Below, piece after piece: positions 11,551-23,400 of a DNA stretch of 64,000 nucleotides. Position 1 is the first letter of the stretch. Each line of letters begins with the position of its first letter. The DNA lies in assembly GCF_958298935.1 (NCBI RefSeq), contig NC_084940.1, forward strand, positions 1,580,001 through 1,644,000. The letters run 5' to 3'. Both the position numbers and the translations under genes were made by a program. This DNA comes from Phragmites australis (lineage: Eukaryota > Streptophyta > Magnoliopsida > Poales > Poaceae). Under the pieces are notes generated by a model that was not told the origin of the DNA, made no database searches, and worked only from the letters and a program-made list of their open reading frames with translations.

Positions 11551-11968
11551 TTTCTGAAATGATATTATTGTATTGAAAATATGCAAAAATATAATTCAAA
11601 ATAGAAAAATTACAGAAATAGATGTCAGCCAACACTCTATTTGCCAATCCTTTTGTTGGCAACCGGAGAGCCCATCGGCATTCGGTGTGCCGACAAGGGG
11701 TGAGGCGGGAGGCCATGTCTGTACCACGCAGGTTGTTAGCGTGCGAGTAGCACTTCTCGGCCCTCCCACACCAGGATGAACGGGACACCTTCGTGTGTGT
11801 TACCTCCAACAAGAGCTCATCTCACTTCCGCATGTGTGCCAAGTTGGATTTTGGCTCTCCAATTGTCAATAACACCCTAGTCGGCATTTAGGGTGCCGAC
11901 GAACACTTATTTTCCTATTTTGAATTATATTTTTATATTTTTCTAATAAAATAATATTATTAAAAAAT
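11551..11968. mobile_element. Non-autonomous DNA element with ~60-bp terminal inverted repeats
   Basis: The left end (11551-11614) and the reverse complement of the right end (about 11905-11968) share AAAATATAATTCAAAATAG and an ATATTATT stretch before it. This gives inverted repeats of about 60 bp with some mismatches. The interior has two related motifs, TCGGCATTCGGTGTGCCGAC and TCGGCATTTAGGGTGCCGAC, each a near-palindrome. No transposase is present. Long AT-rich inverted repeats suggest a small MULE-type element. No target duplication was confirmed. Confidence 0.55.
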
Positions 11969-13017
11969 ACCTACTATCAGGTCACCACCATGAGGTTAAG
12001 GGGGTGACTATTTATCACTCGACTGAAATCAAGGGGGGCTTTCAGTCGATGAACCAGGGTCATCCATTCTCCATATGACAGCCCTGTGTGGTTCTTCTTC
12101 CTCCGACCGTTCTCTTCTCTGACACGACAACTTCTGATACGAGCTCATCGCGACGCTCACCTCCCGCCCGCCTACATTTGTCCCTAGCGACACTAACCTA
12201 TCGGCACGTGATGCCTCTGCCCTAGCCCCATCCACCGTCCCCGCCATGCTAACCCATCTGCACATGATGTCCTCGCCTTAGTCCTACCCATCGGTGGTCT
12301 CCCCGTCGCCTCGCTACCCTGTCGTCTCGCCCACTGCCACCACTTGTCCTGTCTGCCTCCACCAAGCTTCCTTCTAAGCCCGGAATACATAGAATCCCAC
12401 CAAAATATTCAAAACCCTAAAGCCTACCGCTGCTTACTTGTCGACACCGCGTGTTCACACGGTCGATTGAAATTGATCTCGCATGTCGCCCTCAAAGCCC
12501 TTCATCTAAGCCCGGAGATCGCCGAAGGACCCCAAAACTCCAGCAACCTTAAACCTGGCAACCCTAACACTAAAACCTTACCGGTGCCAGTGTGCACATG
12601 CACTTTCACATGTTCAACTGAGACCTCGCTTCATTTCAGCCGATTGTTACAAAAGTAAATATGCTAGGCTAAAGCCTCAACCTACAAAACTTTATGGCCC
12701 ACATAACCCATCACTCCATCTTGTTTAAAGGATAATTACTCAGTTACCACTCTAAATAAGTGATAATTACCCGTTAAAGATAACATAAGAACTATTCTAA
12801 ATTAATATATGTGAGATATAGTAGCAAACGAGGAATTGACACTAAGACGTGGAAAAAGAGAACGGCGGCCTGGCCTTGATTGCGTCCGGAAATAAAAGCA
12901 GTCCACAACGTCTTCTGTCCTCCGCAGCTCCGGCAATAACGAAACCCCCTTCTGAGAAGCAACACCACCACGGCGGCACGGCCACGCCGTTACCACCTCC
13001 TTCTGGCGATCGAATCG
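11969..13017. other. Intergenic DNA upstream of the SKP1 pseudogene
   Basis: Contains C-rich sequence at 12050-12400 with two imperfect copies of a TATCGGCACGTGATG-like block, and no convincing gene. From about 12840 the sequence becomes homologous to the promoter and leader of the intact SKP1 gene (12900-13017 against 16690-16835), marking the left limit of the tandem duplication. Confidence 0.45.
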
Positions 13018-14032
13018 ATGGCGGACGCTGAGGCGTCGGTGGCGGCGGAGAAGAGGATGCTGATGCTGCGCAGCCGTGAGGGCGACGAGTTCGAAGTGTA
13101 GGCGACGGTGGTGATGGAGTAGCAGACCATCAAGCGCATGATCGAGCACGACGGCGCCGATAAAGGCATCACGCTCCCCAAAATATCCTCCAGGATCCTC
13201 TCCAGGGTTATCGAGTACTGCAACAAGCACGTCGAGGCGCGCGGCGCCGCCGCTGCGGCCGGCAGCGACGCTGTCGCGGCCCCCGCGGTCAACAAGGCTG
13301 TCGAGGATGCGCTCAAGTCCTTCGACGCCAACTTCATCATGGTCGACAAGACGACAAGGACACCCTCTATGACCTCATCCTGGTGAGGCCCTCCCTCCTG
13401 TTCGCTCTTCCCTGTCCCCAATCTGTACTTGTGATCGTTTTTTTTAGATTGTAAGTTGTGATCGCTGTTTGTATGTGCTTGTTGCGTTTATTGAATATTG
13501 ACGATGATCATATTGCTTTTTGGATACTGAGAATAGGGGATAATTTCGTGTGGAAATTGGGCTGTGCTCGGAAATAGTGTTCTGCTAGGCTCTACCCTTT
13601 TGGAGCGTACGTTTTGTAGTGTGGTCTTGCTGAGTTCTGGACTGGAAAACGTCATTAGATGTCGTTTGATCGCTGCATGTACCCAGATTGCCGTTCATGG
13701 TGAATTTGTTGCTTTTCTCGTGGTTTATAATCGTAAATTACCCCTGTGCTTGTGATGTGTCTGCTTCTGGCAAGGTTAGGTCCCAGGTTCGTTACGTTTC
13801 ATAATTTTGTACGTATTAGAAGTGGTCAATGTTTTGTTGGCATCACCATTGCAGCCTATAAGTAGCTAGCAGAGGAATTTTGTGCATTTTAGGGTCTGTT
13901 TAAGGTACCAAAAGTTCCCTAGAAGTCTCTATTTAAGCCTAAAGTACTAGAAGTTGTCCTGAAGAAGAATTTTGTGCATCTTAGGGTCTATTCAAGGCTC
14001 CCAAATTTGTCCCGAAGGAGTTCAGAACGTCT

Positions 14033-14850
14033 CTATATTTGTTCCATTTGGTATAATGTGACGATCTCGAGGAGCTCGGCGGAGATGGAGCCGTAGAGCC
14101 ATGCGAGGACAACGCAATCCATGCGCGCCCAATCCGTCCGGTCTGGATGGTAGACATCGGACAGGACATGGTCGGCCAATGCGTACTTGCCGAGGATGAC
14201 GAGGAAGAGACCCCGCCACTTTGTGTAGTTGGCCGCAGCGAGGTCAAGAGTGACCGGGACCAACGTCTTGACGTTGAGAACCGCCACGGCCTGGGCGTGA
14301 AGGGATGCCGTGGCGTCATCACCGGGATCGACGGAGAGGGTGGCAGCCTCTGGAAGGGATCCACGCGGTGGTATGGCCGGCTGCAGGGGCGCAGCCAGGG
14401 TGGGCGTGGATGCATGGGTAGGAGGTGCCGCAGGAGACGTCAACACGGGAGCAGAAAGGGAGGCGAAGACTGCTCGGACCGCATCGGCAGTCGCGGCGGC
14501 GATGGTGTCCGCGAGGGACGCAGCAGGGGTGTCGGGGGAGATAGCCGCAGCGGCAGCTGCACCGGCCGCCACAGCGGCGGCGTCGAGAGCCGCCTGGGTG
14601 GATGCGTCGAGGGAGTCAGCGGGCGCGGCCATGCCAGGCGCCTGTGACGAGAGAGAGGAGCGGAAGCTACGGATCGAACAAATCTGATGCCATGTGAGAA
14701 TGATTAGGCTCAACGCAACGCTGATTCATTACGGAGGAAACCACATATATACACCTCACCCTTGCCATAACAACTCAACCGATTTATAGCAACAGAATCG
14801 GGAGATTTGGAGGGAATATCGGTGGTGATACATACTGCCATGCAAGGCTA
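14033..14850 (-). mobile_element. Copia-type retrotransposon fragment: LTR edge, primer site and gag start
   Basis: On the minus strand, ATGGCATCAGATTTG at about 14682-14696 resembles the initiator-tRNA-Met primer-binding site found just inside copia LTRs. A frame of about 205-225 residues follows (14713 to 14033). It has an Ala-rich N terminus and then TLDLAAANYTKWRGLFL and a stretch containing WxRMDCVVLAWL, the usual start of plant copia gag (UBN2-type). The frame ends where the element is truncated at about 14030. Sequence to the right (14700-14850) looks like LTR. The insertion lies in the intron of the SKP1 pseudogene. No protease, integrase or reverse transcriptase remains. Confidence 0.8.
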
Positions 14851-15058
14851 GATATGATACGTCTAACATGATGGATTGTTGTGAACTGTGATGCATTTGG
14901 TGAATGAGGACCATGGGGTGACTCTGGAGAAATGTGCTTCTGTACCCTTTATCGTTCGTTTTTGTAATGAACGTCCCGAATGGTTGGCTACTCGTGGAAA
15001 TGATATCAATTGGCTCTCTTAGTTTATGACGATTTTAGGACAGGAACTAGATTCTGTC

Positions 15059-15140
15059 TGAAATGGTTCTTTTGATGCTTAGGATATCCAAAATGGTTCT
15101 TTTGATGCTTACGATATCCGAAATGGTTTAGCTGATGCTT
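15059..15140 (+). repeat. Three tandem ~31-bp copies in the SKP1 pseudogene intron
   Basis: GAAATGGTTCTTTTGATGCT followed by TAGGATATCC recurs with a few changes, the third copy being diverged (GAAATGGTTTAGCTGATGCT). The intact gene has one related unit at about 18145, so the array expanded in the pseudogene copy. Confidence 0.7.
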
Positions 15141-15885
15141 TGTGGAAAGCTCTAACACTGCTATGATTTTGCCATGCTCAGATAGGACGGCGGTGAAACT
15201 AGTTTAGGTGATGACCCCATCTAAACCCTGAATGGAATTTCTTTGTTTGCCTGGTTTTAGCTGGTAGGATTTTATTTTGGCTTTGAGCATTGTCGAAATA
15301 ATTCCATACATTGTGGGATCATATTTCTGCGATTCTTTAATTGTTTGAAATCGTTATTTTTCACCTGGCTTGCCCTGCATACCTTTTGCATTGTATCAGT
15401 CAACGCATAAAGGTAACTGAACTGTGCACAATTCTGCTGTTTCAATACCAGTACGTCAGGAATTGTGCAATGTCTGCTTGCATACTAGCATTGACCTGCT
15501 GTACTCGTAATTCTTTTGTCTTTGGATGTACTTTGAGACCCTCCGTTGCTACGATACACACTCTTGCTCTCTGTTGTGTAGCAACTGGCTTCTATTTACA
15601 TCTTATCTACTCATGTTCAATGCACCAGTCGTGGATTGAACCTTTTTGGTGTTCCAAACCTCCAATCAAACGGATCTTTTGACAGTACGACCTTGACATG
15701 TGTTGGCCTCGACAGGCCGCAGACTACCTGAAAATCGAGGGGCTAGTGAACCTAACCTGCCAGACCGTCGTGGACATGATCAAGGGGAAGACGCCGGGCA
15801 GATCCGCAAGATGTTCAACATTCCCACCCCCTCCCCCGAGGAAGAGGAGGAAGTGAGGAGGGAGAACCAGTGGCCCCGCGAATGA

Positions 15886-16835
15886 AGCTCTGGCAACAGC
15901 AATCTCCTAAAACCATGCCAGCAGGAACGTGATTTGTCAGGATGTTGAGTTTGGAGCAGCTGTAGACTGTCTCAGGTTTAAGCGAATGGTTATGTGTAAT
16001 TGGGTTTGGTGGCTCGTGAGCAGGATATGTGCTTATTTCGTTTGATTTTGGTGGATGCACTCTGGAACATGAAGCAGATCGATGTTTGGTTATCATGCCT
16101 TGCTGGTTTTTTCGCCTTCGCTTTGTATCACATTTTTCAGTGTCGCCTTTTGCGTTCATATTATGCGAATTTGGTAGAGCTTCTCGTGGTTGAACGCTTC
16201 TTGGGTTTCAGACTTACAGGCACCGGGAGTTCCCTGTGTCTTGTGATAAGTCTCAGAGTGGGGTTGGGGTTGGGGTTGGGGTTAGGGTTGGAGTTGGGGT
16301 TGGTAGAGACGTAGCTTCAAGAATTTTTGATTTTTTAAGAAGAGTATCTCTGCTTTAAAAATTTGTAGATCTAGAACTTAGGTGCATCGGGATATGTTTG
16401 AATGATTCGGCTTAAATCACTCTACCGATCGGAGCCTTGGAAGAACAAGAAATAACCTTTTACGGTTGTGCTTGCTCGCCGATGTTTTCTTGGGCGCAAT
16501 TGTTCGCCTTCAACCTACGAAGGCCCAACTAAGAAGCTAGCCTTCGGCCCATAAAGCCCACCGTTCCAAACCATCGAAGGCTCAGATATTATGGCCCATA
16601 AAGCCCACCACTCCAACCCATCGAAGGCCCAGATATTGCGGTCCAGCAGATAGCGTAACGCCCCGCCCCGCCCCGCCCCGGCTTCTAGACCTTTCTCCTT
16701 CCGCAACTCCGGCAATAAAGCAGCACCGTCCCCATTCCCTTCAACCACGATAGCCTCGCCTCTCACCTAGGGTTTAGCCTTGCAGCGTCACCGCACCGCC
16801 ACCACAACCAACCCTTCCTCCCGGAGATCGGATCG
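15886..16835 (+). other. Pseudogene 3' region, GGGGTT array and promoter of the intact SKP1 gene
   Basis: 15886-16230 is homologous to the 3' untranslated region of the intact SKP1 gene (19506-19880). A short GGGGTT array lies at 16259-16303. 16640-16835 is the promoter and leader of the intact gene, with four CCCCG units at about 16661-16680. Confidence 0.6.
16259..16303 (+). repeat. GGGGTT short tandem array
   Basis: About seven 6-bp units, mostly GGGGTT with one TAGGGT and one GGAGTT variant. It resembles degenerate telomere-type sequence but is only about 45 bp long. Confidence 0.8.
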
Positions 16836-19505
16836 ATGGCGTCGGACGCGGCGGCGGAGGGGAAGGAGAAGGTGCTGACGCTGCTCAGCAGCGACGGCGA
16901 GGTGTTCGAGGTGGAGGAGTCGGTGGCTATGGAATCGCGGACCATCAGGCACATGATCGAGGACGGCTGCGCCGACCACGGCATCCCGCTCCCCAACGTC
17001 TCCTCCCAGATCCTCTCCAAGGTCATCGAGTTCTGCAGGAAGCACGTCCAGGCGCGCGGCGGCGCCGTCGCCGCCGACGGAGGTGACGAGGCCAACAAGG
17101 CCTCCGAGGAGGAGATCAAGGCCTTTGACACCGAGTTCGTCAAGGTCGACCAGGCCACCCTCTTCGACCTCATCCTGGTGAGGCCCTCCCTCCTGTTCGC
17201 TTTTCCCCATCTCTATCTGATATGCAATCGTTATTTAAATGTGCTTGTAGCTCTGTTCAAGGCTGATGGCTTGGTTGGTGCTTGGTTATTGAGGTTATGG
17301 GGGTAGTTTTGTTCGGAAATTGGCGAATGCTCGAAAATATTGTTGGGTTAGCCTTTGTGCATGTGCAGTTGTGCTTGGCACTGTTTTCCATGGAGCTTAT
17401 GTTTTGTCATGCTGTTTCACGGTTAATTTTGTTGCTGTTCGCGTGGTTTATAGGCGCAAATTACTCTTGGGTGGATGATGTGACTGTCATACTCATGCTT
17501 CTGGCATGTTTATGTCTAAATTTTGCTGTGGTTCCTAATTTGATATTTGGAGTGGCCATTTTTTAGTTGGTATCACAATGTAGCATGCAAGTAGGTAGCA
17601 ATCATCGTTTGGTCTTAAACCTGTCTTGTTACATAATTTTGGTATTGCAAGGGGTCAATTTTGCATCGGTACTATCGTGATGGCAACATGTAACTAGTTA
17701 GGGGAAGTGTTCTCTTCGTATTATTGTCTGTTTAAGGTTATGGAAGTTGTCCTGAAGGAGTTCAGCACATGTTTAGCGACAATACCGCCTTTGCCCTGAA
17801 TGGAATTTGTGATGCTGTTTCATGGTGAATTTTGTTGCTGTTCGTGTGGTCTACTCGTTTGGCTGTGATGTGTCTGTCGTACTCATGTTTCTAGCATGCT
17901 TATATATCTTGCTGCTATTTTTTAGTAACACGCCCCACACTCCATCCAATGGAAACTTGAAGTGCCGGTTTAATGCAGTATATGATCTGTTGTTTTGGAG
18001 GCCAAGGCTTAATATGAATGTCCCGAGTTGTAATTGACTTGTGGTAGTAACTGATTCCTGTGCTGTGTTATTATTTTGGGATAGGTATTGAATTCATGAT
18101 ATTTTTATGTGAGGTCTCAAGATACTTGAAATTGTACGGTTGATACTTAGGAATGGTTTGCCTGATGCTTTGCAAGCTTAGTAGTTCTGTGATTCTGTGA
18201 TATGAGTCCTACAGTAGAAGGTAGGGGTGAAAATGCTCGAACCGTTTTAGATGCTAATCGGATATCGGATCGGATCTCAGATAGTTGTATTGGATATCGG
18301 ATTCCGATGTAGGGAGCCAGATATTCGAGAATAAAATTGGATATATCTGAAAACTATATGATAATTATCCGAGCCTATCCTCCAGAGCTTGTAACTTTTT
18401 CATAAAGAGTCGGATGGAGACAATTTTTATATAAAAATTGTAGCTCTTGGCGAGATCTACAAGTTTGTAGTTGATATTTTTTTCACTTGAAGTTGCTAAT
18501 ATATTCAAATAATTAATAGAAGCTTCAGCCAGTGTACTGTTCACTCGTAACTTCTCCGATTTTGCTCTAACATAACTCCTTCCATTGGAGTATATTGCTG
18601 ATTTGCTTATTGGACCTCTAATATAGTTGAGTTTTGGGTATGTGGAATGGTTGAACAATCATAACATATGTGGATATATATGGTTGGTTCTTTTAATCAA
18701 TATCTGAATAAATATTCATGACCGACATTGTCTGCATCTGACTCGTCACATATTTGTTTTTTCGTATTTGTGACTAAGACTATCCTCATTCGTATCTCTA
18801 TTCGACATCATCCATGCCCGGTTTCGATTCTAATGAAAAAAAAAATGAGATAGGTATAGGATCAGCGATATCTGTCCGTATCCGATCCAATTACACCCGT
18901 AGTAGAAGGGATGATGGAACTACTTTAGATGGTGTAATGTTTTAATGATAACGCCAGCTTTGCCCTGAGTGGAATTTGTATGTTTGGCTGTAGGATCATA
19001 TGGTGTACTTTCCGTGTTCATATTTCCCCAATTTCTAGATTGTTTGAAATCAATTTTCTTTCGTCTGATTTGTCCAATTCGCTGCATATATGATAATGTT
19101 GCATTGCATCAGCCTTTACTTACCTGCAACACATCATGGTAACTCAAATGTGCACAATTCTGCTGCCCAGATACACTTGTAAACATGGAACTCGGTTGTC
19201 CGTTGATGCACATTGAGATCCTCGGTTGCTTAATTAAGTACTGTTCTCTCTGTCAGTATCAACTGCCATCTATTTGCATCCTATCTACTGATGAGCGATG
19301 CTCCATATCTGACATGTATTGGTGTTAACAGGCTGCAAACTACCTGGACATCAAGGGGCTGCTGGACCTGACCTGCCAGACCGTTGCAGACATGATCAAG
19401 GGGAAGACGCCGGAGGAGATCCGCAAGACCTTCAACATCAGGAACGACTTCACGCCTGAGGAAGAGGAGGAAGTGAGGAGGGAGAACCAGTGGGCCTTCG
19501 AATGA
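16836..19505 (+). CDS. SKP1: SKP1-like protein, two exons
   Basis: Adaptor of SCF (SKP1-cullin1-F-box) ubiquitin ligases, acting in nucleus and cytosol. Exon 1 is 16836-17177 and exon 2 is 19332-19505, joined in frame to give 171 residues, the normal size. The N-terminal BTB/POZ-like fold that binds cullin starts with [19 protein letters not shown] and includes [19 protein letters not shown]. The F-box-binding C terminus reads [20 protein letters not shown], then [14 protein letters not shown] and ends EENQWAFE-like (RRENQWAFE). The intron sits after DLIL, the conserved plant SKP1 position. A hAT-like element lies in the 2.15-kb intron. The gene is the intact partner of the upstream pseudogene and ends tail to tail with MCM10. 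Homology to SKP1 is certain; whether it is the main or a minor paralogue is unknown. Confidence 0.96.
18221..18900. mobile_element. Non-autonomous hAT-like element with 8-bp target duplication
   Basis: The 8-mer AGTAGAAG flanks the element at 18213-18220 and 18901-18908. The ends are imperfect inverted repeats: GTAGGGGTGAAAATG on the left and, reverse-complemented, ACGGGTGTAATTGG on the right. The interior has repeated GGATATCGGAT-like units near both ends and no transposase. An 8-bp duplication and a TAGGGGTG-type end fit the hAT superfamily. The element lies in the SKP1 intron and is absent from the matching part of the pseudogene intron. Confidence 0.75.
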
Positions 19506-20411
19506 AGCTCTAACAACAGCAATCTCCTATAACCAGGCCAGCAGGAACGTGATTTGTCGGGAAGTTCGAGTTTGGAGCAGCTATAGACTTGCTCTGGTTT
19601 AAGCAAATGCAAAGTAAGGTGTACGTAGGTTCGGTGGGTCGTGAGTAGACTTTTTTGCTGACTCCGTTCATTTTGGTGGGTTCATTTTTGGCTGGTTGGT
19701 TATCAAGCGTTGCTGGTTATTCTGCTTCGATTTCTATCGCGTTTCATGTGCTGTCATCTGTTGCCTTTTGCGTTTGTGCTTAGTTTATGATGTGGGTGCC
19801 GTGGTTGGATGCATCCTGGTTCTTGGGTTTCAGAACGCACAAGAATCGACTTGTTTCGGTTGTGCGCTTGCCCACTGGTGTTGCAAGCGTTCTGCCTGTT
19901 TGGTGGCAACTGGCAAGCAACACTGTGCCTCGGCAGATTTTGATTGTTGACGACATAGATCATTCGATGCGGACGCGCACCGGAAGCGCGGCACGCGTTG
20001 GGAGTACGGGTAGCAAAACCAGGTACGTTCTACACGACGAAACTTGGGGACCGGCCGTCGTCACTGAGAACCATATGCAACATAAAACGCACTGCGGATT
20101 TTGTATTCCTAATTTTTTTTCCCTCGTCGTAAACACGGAACCTCCCCGAACTTCGCCTCATTGAACTACAAAATTGGCAAGTTTTAGATTCCTAAACGAA
20201 CCAAGTACACAGAAAAATGATGGTTATCTGATAATTTTGTCTATCCTCCGGTACAGCATGTGGCAAAGGGTTGGTTGCCTGGTTGGCCACAAAACTATCC
20301 TAAATACATGGTGAAAGGTATTGAAAACAAGGGCCTTCAAATACACCCTTGTTTACGCGATTTGGAGTACATTCACAACCAGTGGGGTACACACAGTACA
20401 TCACTCGACCA
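19506..20411. other. Convergent 3' intergenic region between SKP1 and MCM10
   Basis: 19506-19880 is the SKP1 3' untranslated region, homologous to the pseudogene's. 19950-20411 shows no gene. It probably includes the MCM10 3' untranslated region on the minus strand. Confidence 0.5.
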
Positions 20412-23400
20412 TCAGCGTCGCAGTACTATATTAATCTCATCATCGTCTGAGCTGACTGCATCAAGCTCAACTGTATTCTCTGGAGGATTATTCACCTTTC
20501 GTCTCTTGATATCTTGCTCTGGTTTCCGCAATCCCTGCTTGGGTAGTGCTTTGGCGCCAGATGATGCCGAACTATAAAATAAGAATCTTTGCTTATTTTA
20601 ATGTCGTTGATAAATAGAGAAGAAGAAACCATTGTAAGCAAACCGCTGCATATTGTGACTGACCTCTTGTTTAAGCTGAACTTCGATTTCTGTTGGTTCA
20701 TAGAACCATTGCTTGGGACACTTGGCTTCATATTACCCATACTAGCTGATTGATGCAGACGGAAGTTTCAGTCAATAATAGGAGCCAACGTCATTATGTT
20801 TTCTTTCATAAAGTGGATGCTACTTTCATTTAACTCGTGCAACTATACTTATGAAAATGGGGAATTAGTTACCTGTAACATGGGAAAGAAATCTTATACC
20901 CTGAGACTGGTTCTTAGTTGTCACTCTATCTGCATTGCTGCACGGTAAAATCAGAGTTTAGGCATGACAACTCTAACTATTTCATACTATCCCAAAGGCT
21001 ACTGCATATTTTAATCAGAAGCCGGTCTACATCCTTCTGGACATCACAATTTGAGGCAAAACATTTGTGGGGCAATTCAATAGATAATACAATTATATGA
21101 CACAGACAATCTCCAAAAGGTGTAACTACAAAATTCTGTTTATGCTTTCTCCAGAATGACAAGTTCTAAACCATACACTATAGCGCAAGTGCAAAGAACC
21201 TCGAAAAGAAGTCTCAGAGCTTTTAATTGTAAGAACTATCACCGGTGCAATACCCATGGTGGAACGGTGGCAAATGGTTCTTTTTAAAAAAATGAAAAGA
21301 AAAACAACACCAATTTTTTTGTGACCATACACCAAACAGAATTTAAAAGGAACAGTAAATACAAATTAGCCAGGTATCATGTGGGCTAAATATAACACTA
21401 TAATTTGCATACTTCACATTATTGTTTGATTCAACTTTGAAGCTTATTGTTATCAAAGAAAAAGGGTGAAAAGATGAACAAACAGAAGACAACCCAAACG
21501 CGGCAGCTGAGATCGAATAGTGCTTTACATACCTTAAAGCCCTTTTTAGGCCATCTATTGACATTACTTTTACCGGTTGGAATGGCTTTCTTGGATTGGG
21601 ACGCTCTGAGGAAGGATTGACGATGTAAATCCCTTCAGACCGAAGCTTGGAAGCAAATTGGAAGTTTCTGGGATAAAAAAAAAACATCATTTGCATAGAA
21701 TCAAGCATGGCCCAAAAAGATATTGTAGAATTATATCCGGACCAACAAACAGAACATTAGATGTGGAACTGTTAATGAAAGGTCTAGAGTATCCTTTGGG
21801 GTTTTTACTTACCCACCCTTTAGCTCCACTCTTCCAGTAGTGTACTTCAGTGATGTTTTCTGCAAAAAGGAAAGAAGCATAATGAATCATGTTGCATGCA
21901 TATCCATCTAAGCTGCGGAGTGTCAACAGTTACATCCTTACCGATGAATGGAATTTGCAGTATGATCCTTTACTCCTGATATGAAACAAGCAAAATTCAG
22001 TCCGCCAACGACATTTATGATCCATTCTTGTGGTTCAAACATAATGTAGAGGGGAAGTGTTACAGCATACATGTCGTTCTGATATTTCTGAAGAGATGCA
22101 GTGATCACTGATCACAAAAGCTTCTTGCCACTTTGTGTGCAGTGCAGTTTCAAAATTTTCCTAAGATATTGGCTTAACGGTAATGAAGCTGCAACTACAA
22201 TGTCAAGACATGTCCTAATACGGCAAAAATCCAAAAATAGACAACATACGGCACCGTATTTGTCAAAATAGACAACGTGTTGATGTATTTATAAACTTGG
22301 CATGTGTATTTGGCACCTCACGTACCGAAAATCCAATTTCGGCACATGAGGCATTGAAAAACCATAGACCCGGCAGTTATCGGCACCTGATAGTGCCGTT
22401 TCGGCACCACAGGTGCCAAAAATGGTCTGAATACGGTGCCTGAGGTGCCGTATACGGCACTGTACTGAATGCTGTATATGGCACTGTGCTGAATGCTGTA
22501 TTCGACACGTAAGGTGTGCCAAATACACATGTTAAAATTGTAAATACGACAACATGATGTCTATTTTTACAATATACAATACATATGTTATCTATTTTTG
22601 GATTTTAGCCGTTCTAATACCGGTAGAGATACATACTTATTTATCACCATGGTGCAAGCCATCCCATCTTTCCTCTTCCCTTTGCAGAGACCGAAGTCCG
22701 CGGCGACTCCCATCTTCATCATCTGCCCCACGGAAGCAACACTCACAGAGAACCCGCTGCCCTGCACAACAACATCACCGGCACACAATCAAATCAGTAC
22801 CATTATCATTCGGAGCACATGCCACCCAAGTGATCGAAAAAAAAAATCCAAATGCCAGCCGAAAAGTACCCCATTGTCCATGCGGACGTTGCCATTGAAC
22901 AGCGCGAACACCGAGCCAACAGCCGCGCCAGAGTAGTGGGCGTGCGCGTCACCGAACAGGAACACCGACGCCTCGGCCTTGTCCAGCGCGCCCATCTTCC
23001 AAATGCTGTAGGCGTTCCCCTGCGCGCTCACCCGTGGCACGCCCTTGTCCAGCACCACCCCCGCCGTCGCCCAGCAGCCGGAGAACCTGTCGCTCCTCGC
23101 CAAGTTCCTACCCACCAACAAAAAAACCCCAAAATCGATGAGCTAGAACCCCAAACAACCGCATCCGAGAAAAGGCGGGTGATTTGGAGCAAAGATCCTC
23201 ACTTTATCGCGGATATGCGCACGAATCGGATGTCGGCGAAGCGGTTGCCGATCTCGGCAGGCGAGAGCGCCAGGTGCTTGATGCTGAGGCCGGAGTACTT
23301 GTCGACGAGGGTTTCGGAGGGTTTGGGCCGCTTGGGGAGCTTGGGGAGCGGGGAAGTAGCTGCAGGGGCGGCCTCAAGATAGTCCTTGACGGCGTCGCGG

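Larger units (their letters stand above)
13018..15885 (+). pseudogene. SKP1-like pseudogene (first copy of a tandem pair)
   Basis: Homologous along its whole length to the intact SKP1 gene 3.8 kb downstream, including leader, intron position and 3' untranslated region. Exon 1 (13018-13384) starts MADAEASVAAEKRMLML. It then has in-frame TAG codons at 13099-13101 (codon 28) and 13120-13122, and a one-base deletion near 13350 that shifts the frame before the DLIL end. Exon 2 (15716-15885) starts [16 protein letters not shown]. It loses one base in the KTPEEIRK codons near 15797, and its [11 protein letters not shown] part is altered. The intron holds a minus-strand copia fragment at about 14000-14850. 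Four independent lesions make a working protein very unlikely, although the splice sites remain. Known role of the family: adaptor between cullin 1 and F-box proteins. Confidence 0.9.

Noticed and set aside
12029..12390. Minus-strand frames over the C-rich block
   Set aside because: Low complexity, no domain, and the sequence contains short internal duplications.
14147..14687. Plus-strand frames of 125-166 residues opposite the copia gag start
   Set aside because: Low-complexity Gly/Arg/Ala mirror of the Ala-rich gag frame; no domain.
16259..16303. True interstitial telomere
   Set aside because: Units are GGGGTT, not the plant TTTAGGG, and the array is only 45 bp.
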